Assembly: GCA_003022685.1 (NCBI GenBank)
Contig: PXSV01000087.1
Span: 1-48,808, forward strand
DNA: 48,808 nucleotides
Reading direction: 5' to 3'
Source of the DNA: Halobacteriales archaeon SW_9_67_24
GTDB taxonomy: Archaea > Halobacteriota > Halobacteria > Halobacteriales > Halococcaceae
This document shows, piece after piece, positions 44,386 through 48,808 of the stretch (the stretch's first letter is position 1; each line of letters starts with the position of its first letter). Position numbers and translations under genes: made by a program. The notes under the pieces are model-generated. The model was not told the DNA's origin, searched no databases, and was given only the letters and a program-made list of their open reading frames with translations.

Positions 44386-47300
44386 TCAGGTCGTCCGGAG
44401 GTGATCGGTCTGGGGTTCGTACACCTCGCCCTGGCGGCGGAGCTTTTCGAGTTCGTGTTCGGCCTTCGAGCGCTCGGTCCCGGTCTCCTCGGCGCGGTCG
44501 AGCACCTCCTCCACTGGTGCGCCGGCGTCGTACTCTTCTTCTATTTCGGCGATCAGCGCCTTCACGTTCTTGATCCGGTCGCGCTGGGTCTTCGAGGTCC
44601 CCGTTTCGACGATATCGGCGTCGAACTCGCCGGTTTCGGGATCGACGCCGATGTCCTGGAGCTGGGTGCGGACGACCTCGATGACGCGTTCGGCGTCCTC
44701 CAACTCGACCGAATCGGCCAGCCGGACCCGTGCCGACGCCTCCGCGAGTCGGACGAGCGCCTCCAGCTTCCGTGCCGTGACGGGGATCGGCGCGTCCTCG
44801 TCCGCGCCCTCCGAGCGGAGGTCGACGTAGAAGTCGCTGATCGCTTCCTTCGCCTCCTCGGTCATCGTCGGGAAACAGTTGCGCTGGGCGTAGGCGACGT
44901 ACTTTCTGAGCAAGTCGGGTTCGATCGCGGGTGCGACCGTATCGGTGACCGCGTCGACCTCCGACTGGCTGACGTCCGCCGCGGTCTGCTCGGTTCGCTG
45001 GGTGTTGAGCTCGCCCGCGTAGTTCGTCCGGAGGATGTGTTCGGCGAGCTCCCTGTCCCGATCGGGGTCGGGGTCGTCGGTGACGGTGAAGATCAGGTCG
45101 AACCGCGAGATGAGGGCGGGTTCGAGGTCGATCTGCTCGCCGATCGACTCGTACTGGTCGAACCGTCCGTACTTGGGGTTCGCCGCACCGAGCAGCGAAC
45201 ACCGCGACTGGAGGGTGGCGTTGATCCCCGCCTTGCTGATGCTGATTGTCTGCTGTTCGAGCGCCTCGTGCATCGCCGACCGATCGCCCGACTCCATTTT
45301 ATCGAGTTCGTCGACTGCCGCGATCCCCTGGTCGGCGAGCACCAGCGCCCCTGCTTCGAGGGTCCACTGCTGACCCTCGCCGAAGTCGTCCTGGACCGCG
45401 CTCGCCGTCAGTCCTGCCGAGCTGCTTCCCTTCCCCGAGGTGTACACCGATCGGGGCGCGATTTGTCGAATATATTGAAGAAGCTTGGAGTTGTGTGAGA
45501 CGATACCGTTCGAGAGATACGTGTGTGTGTCGGCGACTTCGAGATCGTACACCCATTCGTCGTCAGGGGTGACTTCCTCGATCGAGACGATACGTTCCCA
45601 GCGGACATCACTCTCGGCGAGCGATCGGAGCCCCGCCACATCGTCGGTGACGTCGAGGGCCGTCCCAATGCGTTCGAGGACTGCGCTCTTTCCGGCTATC
45701 GTTTGCCCACCGTCCGGAACGATGTCGTTCCGTTCGTAGTAGCTCACTGCGGTCTGCTCGACACCCATCTCGACCGCAAGATCGGCCCGTGAGACGTTCA
45801 GTTCGTCTCGTACTGCCCCGATAGCCGCCCAGTCGCCAGTCTCGATCCGGTGTTTCGTCGTCCGAAGCCACTCGATCCGTTCCTCGAAGGTCTCGACGAC
45901 GGTCAGCAGCGAGTCACGACTCGGGTTCCGGTCGCCGCGCTCGTAGTGCTGGTAGGTCGATCGGGCGATACCACACTCGGACTGCGGGAGTGCAAGCGCT
46001 TCCCGAACCCGCCGGAGTTCGTCGCCGACGTTCGGTACGACGTCGCGGTTCGTGTTGGGAGAGATGTCATCGAAGTCGCGGGTGGCGTTCGCCTTCCGTT
46101 CGGTGACGAAACCAACGGTTTCGACGTATCGTTCGAACGCGGCCCCGCCGATACGGATCCGATGGCTTCCGTTTTTACGCGGCTCGATGCTCGACTGGAT
46201 CCCGATGGAGAGCAGTAGCGACTGGACCTCGCCGAGGAGTTCGCGGCTCATGGAGGCGATCGCCAGCTCGCGCTGGCTCGTCGAAACGTGGCCCTCCGCG
46301 TCGACGTACGCACGGAGGAACTCGCGTTTCGTTCCCGGCGTTGCCTCAAGTATCGCGTCGGGAACCCGCTGTTCGGCCGAGCGTTCGAGAATCGCGGGTT
46401 CGAGGTCTTCGAGAAAACTCACGAGTTCGCCGGATGCAGTCCTGATCAGTTTTGTTGGTTTCCGCTTACACGGTTCGTCGACTGTATAGTTCACCCCGAG
46501 CGAGTCGTATGCGGCCGCGATGTCCGCAATGATCTCGGAATCGTTGTTCGTGATGAAGACGCTAGCGGTATGATCGTCGCGGAGTTGGACGTGTCCCTCC
46601 GCGATGACGTAGCCGAGAAGGCGGGCAAGCGACGGCGTCCAGTTGGTCGGCGGCTCCAGTCGAACCGCGTTGTTCGATTCGGACCGACGGTAGTCGACAT
46701 CGAGCGAGTCGTCGCCGGTAGTCGGTACTGTCCGCGGCGTTGCGACGAACGCCCCTTCGTTCAGCGCCGCCGCCTTCGTTGCAGCGAACCTCCCCGCCGA
46801 CTGAACGAACAGTGGATGGGAGGGAGTGACTTCGACTTCTTTGCCGCTCGCCGTTCGGATGCGATACATCACCTCGGGCGCTTCGCGCTTCCAGACCTTC
46901 GTCGCCCGTCCCTCGGCGATGGTCCCGTCCGGCTCCATCGACGGCAGCGAGAGGTCGACTTCGTCGTAGACCCCGTCCTCGATCGCGGTCGGCGTGTCGA
47001 GGTTCGATTCGACGATGTCGCGGATCGGTCGCTCCGCCCCATCCGCGAGCGTCACCGTCGTGTCCCCGCTGACGCACTTCCCCGTACCGGGATCCCCGAT
47101 CAGGAGCATGTGCATATCGCCACGGATCCGCGAGCCGTCGGGGAGGTGTTTGGCGACCCCCGAGAAGAGCTGGAGCGCTATGGCGAGTTTGGCCTGCTCG
47201 TAGCCGTAGATCGAGGGCGCGATCGAGCCGACCATCTGCTCGTAGATGTCCTCTTCGGTCGAGAGGTCGACGATCGCGCGCTTGTCGGCCTCGTCGATGT

Positions 47301-48069
47301 CCATGTCCTCGAACTGCTCGTCCTCGATCTCGACCGACACCCCGTCCATGAACACGTCGAACATCGCCGTGGCCTCCCGGCCCGACTCCTGCTGATCGAG
47401 GTGGAGCACGCCCGTCACGCGCACGTGGTCGCCCGCGGTCACCGCGCCGGTGATGTCGTCCTCGATGTGGACGTCGATGTCCTGGGGTGTCTCGCCGCCA
47501 CGCAATCCTTCAGGGCTCTCCTGCACTCTGAGTTTCTGGGCGTCGACGAACTCCGACTGATCGAAGTTGATGTCGAAGGGGCCCTGGCGCTCACAGCCCT
47601 GACACTCGTGGGGTTCCTGAAAGTCACCGCCCGTCTGCGGGATGCGCGTGAGCGTCCCGCAACGCTGGCACTCGAAGGCGGCCTCGGTGATCTTCGGACG
47701 GACGTCGGTCGCCTTCTGGACCGTGCCCTGGACCGAGAGGAGCTGACCCCGGTGGCGCGCTCGGATCTCCCGGATCTCGGTGGTCTCCTGCAGCCCTCTG
47801 ATCCGGACGTGTGCGCGCCCGAGTCCCACGTCCACGGGGAGGTCGTACAGCCGGAGCGCCTCCTCGGCGTACTCCTGGAGCTGGCCTGGCTGGGAGCGGT
47901 AGTCGTCGGCGAGATCCGAATCGAACCGATAGAGATCGTCCCAGTCGATAAAGAGCGAGCGCTGCTCGTTGGGGTACTGTCGGGCGAGCTCGCCGATCTC
48001 GTTCCGGTAGTAGTTGCGGTAGAACTCCTCGAAGTCGTCGATCAGTTCGGTGTCCTCCGCACGAGCCAT
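44386..48069 (-). CDS. mcm: Replicative helicase MCM, with an inserted intein
   Basis: A 1,227-residue precursor; removing the intein leaves 698 residues, the normal MCM size. MCM is the hexameric replicative DNA helicase. The N-domain has a zinc site (Cys134, 137, 156, 159: CQRC and CQGC). The AAA+ part shows Walker A GDPGTGK, split from its Ser by the intein, then ASAVQDDFGEGQQWTLEAGA, Walker B-like VLADQGIAAVDELDKMESGD, sensor TLQSRCSLLGAANPKYGRFD and arginine finger LISRFDLIF. A C-terminal winged helix (RDRIKNVKALIAEIEEEYDA, HELEKLRRQGEVYEPQTDHL) ends the protein. Start 48069 (MARAEDTELIDD). A minus-strand cttatccgg lies ~28 nt upstream. Confidence 0.96.
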   Translation of the reverse strand: MARAEDTELIDDFEEFYRNYYRNEIGELARQYPNEQRSLFIDWDDLYRFDSDLADDYRSQPGQLQEYAEEALRLYDLPVDVGLGRAHVRIRGLQETTEIREIRARHRGQLLSVQGTVQKATDVRPKITEAAFECQRCGTLTRIPQTGGDFQEPHECQGCERQGPFDINFDQSEFVDAQKLRVQESPEGLRGGETPQDIDVHIEDDITGAVTAGDHVRVTGVLHLDQQESGREATAMFDVFMDGVSVEIEDEQFEDMDIDEADKRAIVDLSTEEDIYEQMVGSIAPSIYGYEQAKLAIALQLFSGVAKHLPDGSRIRGDMHMLLIGDPGTGKCVSGDTTVTLADGAERPIRDIVESNLDTPTAIEDGVYDEVDLSLPSMEPDGTIAEGRATKVWKREAPEVMYRIRTASGKEVEVTPSHPLFVQSAGRFAATKAAALNEGAFVATPRTVPTTGDDSLDVDYRRSESNNAVRLEPPTNWTPSLARLLGYVIAEGHVQLRDDHTASVFITNNDSEIIADIAAAYDSLGVNYTVDEPCKRKPTKLIRTASGELVSFLEDLEPAILERSAEQRVPDAILEATPGTKREFLRAYVDAEGHVSTSQRELAIASMSRELLGEVQSLLLSIGIQSSIEPRKNGSHRIRIGGAAFERYVETVGFVTERKANATRDFDDISPNTNRDVVPNVGDELRRVREALALPQSECGIARSTYQHYERGDRNPSRDSLLTVVETFEERIEWLRTTKHRIETGDWAAIGAVRDELNVSRADLAVEMGVEQTAVSYYERNDIVPDGGQTIAGKSAVLERIGTALDVTDDVAGLRSLAESDVRWERIVSIEEVTPDDEWVYDLEVADTHTYLSNGIVSHNSKLLQYIRQIAPRSVYTSGKGSSSAGLTASAVQDDFGEGQQWTLEAGALVLADQGIAAVDELDKMESGDRSAMHEALEQQTISISKAGINATLQSRCSLLGAANPKYGRFDQYESIGEQIDLEPALISRFDLIFTVTDDPDPDRDRELAEHILRTNYAGELNTQRTEQTAADVSQSEVDAVTDTVAPAIEPDLLRKYVAYAQRNCFPTMTEEAKEAISDFYVDLRSEGADEDAPIPVTARKLEALVRLAEASARVRLADSVELEDAERVIEVVRTQLQDIGVDPETGEFDADIVETGTSKTQRDRIKNVKALIAEIEEEYDAGAPVEEVLDRAEETGTERSKAEHELEKLRRQGEVYEPQTDHLRTT
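45490..47076 (-). mobile_element. MCM intein with LAGLIDADG endonuclease and two HTH modules
   Basis: 529 codons inserted after the Lys of the Walker A motif (GDPGTGK/S). The first residue is Cys (CVSGDTTVTLADG, block A). Block B is VEVTPSHPLFV (~82-91). LAGLIDADG-type motifs are LLGYVIAEG (153-161) and FLRAYVDAEG (253-262). Block F is VYDLEVADTHTYLSNG and the end is IVSHN, with Ser as the +1 extein residue. Between endonuclease and block F, residues ~346-400 (GDELRRVREALALPQSECGI ... YQHYERGDRNPSRD) and ~418-470 (AVRDELNVSRADLAVEMGVE ... SYYERND) are two XRE-like HTH modules. Both catalytic acids and splice residues are present, so it looks competent for splicing and homing. Position matches the known MCM Walker A insertion site. 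Confidence 0.93.
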
Positions 48070-48093
48070 CGTTGGTCCCACTTGTGCGCTTCC

Positions 48094-48106
48094 GGATAAG
48101 AAGCTT
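48094..48106 (-). promoter_or_regulatory. TATA-like box for mcm
   Basis: On the minus strand ttcttatccgg lies ~28 nt upstream of ATG 48069. The upstream gene (MBL-fold) ends 72 nt away on the same strand, so mcm may also be reached by read-through. Confidence 0.4.
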
Positions 48107-48141
48107 CGCAACGTGGAGAATGAAAGTAAACGGCGGCGACG

Positions 48142-48808
48142 TCAGAGGGTGTGGCGCTCCCCGTCGGCTGCCAGCGGTTCTGCGAAGGCTTCCTCGACGG
48201 GATAGTAGTGGGTGGCGTGGACGAGCCGCGTCGTTTCGGCGTCGAGTTCCTCGCCGAGCGCGAGCGCGCCCTCGCGGGTCATCTGCCGGCCGAAGAGGCT
48301 CCGCGGGACGCCGTCCTCGCCGTGGTGGTCGCCGTCGGGTCGTTGTCCCGTATCGTCGATGCGACCGTCCGGAACCGTTTCGTGGACGCTCGCCGGGACT
48401 GCCGCCGCGGCGACAAGCAGATCGGGATCGGCGAGCGCCGCGCGCGACTGTTCGGGGATCGCGTAGCTCGTGTCGCCGGTGATGGCGAGTTTGGCGTCGG
48501 TTTCCGGGCCCTCGACGGCGAGACCGTAGCAGGGGATCGATCCGTGATCGACCCGGGCCAGAGTGACGTCCAGTCCACACGTTCGGAAACGGGACAGCGG
48601 TGCGTGCTCGACCACTGACTGGTTCGTGTAGCCGTACCGGTCCTCGATCGCTTCGGCGACGCTCCTCGCCCCGGCGGCGGGATCGGGAACGGTAATGTCG
48701 GTGTCGTCGGCCGCGTGGATCGGCAGCGAGTCGACGACCCCGTCGAGCTCGCCGAGGCCGGCATGGTGGTCGAAGTGCATGTGGGTGACGAGGAGTTCGG
48801 CGGGAAAC
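48142..48808 (-). CDS. MBL-fold metallohydrolase, N-terminus cut by the window
   Basis: A partial protein of at least 221 residues. Near the right edge the text reads FPAELLVTHMHFDHHAGLGE, the HxHxDH metal motif of metallo-beta-lactamase fold proteins. LAITGDTSYAIPEQSRAALA gives the later metal Asp, and RLVHATHYYPVEEAF the final His. YGLAVEGPETDAKLAITGD resembles the RNase Z/arylsulfatase-like or lactonase-like branches. The true start lies beyond 48808. The substrate is unknown; it could be a tRNA 3' processing-like or general hydrolase. It is on the same strand as mcm, 72 nt upstream. Confidence 0.85.
   Translation of the reverse strand, partial: FPAELLVTHMHFDHHAGLGELDGVVDSLPIHAADDTDITVPDPAAGARSVAEAIEDRYGYTNQSVVEHAPLSRFRTCGLDVTLARVDHGSIPCYGLAVEGPETDAKLAITGDTSYAIPEQSRAALADPDLLVAAAAVPASVHETVPDGRIDDTGQRPDGDHHGEDGVPRSLFGRQMTREGALALGEELDAETTRLVHATHYYPVEEAFAEPLAADGERHTL

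Noticed and set aside
44386..48069. Two adjacent helicase genes instead of one with an intein
   Set aside because: The frame is continuous across 1,227 codons and the insert has intein blocks A, B and F with Cys1, terminal His-Asn and +1 Ser. One precursor is the right reading.
1..48808. tRNA, rRNA or CRISPR loci
   Set aside because: I saw no cloverleaf with a TTCGA-type T-loop in the intergenic gaps, no rRNA-like sequence and no regularly spaced direct repeats. Very short RNA genes could still be missed by eye.

Overview
This window comes from a halophilic archaeon (class Halobacteria). The evidence is very high GC, proteins rich in Asp and Glu, mostly leaderless genes with a TATA-like box about 25-30 nt upstream of the start, and archaeal-type information genes (MCM helicase, TFB, archaeal IleRS and MetRS, GatB). 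A PGF-CTERM surface anchor also fits. The genus cannot be fixed from the sequence. There are no rRNA or tRNA genes, no CRISPR array and no recognisable complete insertion sequence.

Layout. 1-4060: topA (runs off the left edge), a winged-helix regulator, a small conserved protein and gatB. 4203-8858: the condensin block, a short coiled-coil protein followed by smc and scpA (overlapping). 8889-16885: a cell-surface glycan cluster with a broken GT39-like membrane protein, a DUF2304-GT2 fusion, a polysaccharide deacetylase, an AglD-like flippase-type membrane protein, a sulfatase-type alkaline phosphatase-superfamily enzyme and a divergently transcribed type I phosphodiesterase. 17194-24850: mixed metabolism (small zinc-ribbon membrane protein, MTA phosphorylase, DUF547 protein, UbiA prenyltransferase, phosphoribosyltransferase, winged-helix protein, PhzF, and secreted PhoD phosphatase). 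24990-28770: ppsA, a 6-7 TM membrane protein, and a VTT/DedA-type protein.

29117-36843: metG, a small tail-anchored protein, NfeD plus SPFH (a membrane microdomain pair), two transcription regulators, a sugar-nucleotide epimerase and arginase. 37251-48808: a beta-propeller-like protein, prs, ileS, uracil-DNA glycosylase, HIT hydrolase, a TFB, mcm with a 529-residue homing-endonuclease intein in its Walker A motif, and a truncated MBL-fold hydrolase.

The most striking global feature is that about 18 reading-frame lesions sit in the first 27 kb: 1-nt shifts, internal gaps of tens of bases, and two in-frame amber codons. They hit essential genes (topA, gatB, smc, scpA) as well as ppsA, a GT39-like gene, a phosphodiesterase and a UbiA gene. 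The last 21.7 kb has none that I can recognise. Local assembly or sequencing error is the likeliest cause for the essential genes. True decay remains possible for the GT39-like and UbiA genes. Genes with broken frames are typed as pseudogene here although several are probably intact in the cell. The most biologically interesting items are the MCM intein carrying two helix-turn-helix modules, the glycan cluster, and the large palindromic intergenic element near 17.0 kb.
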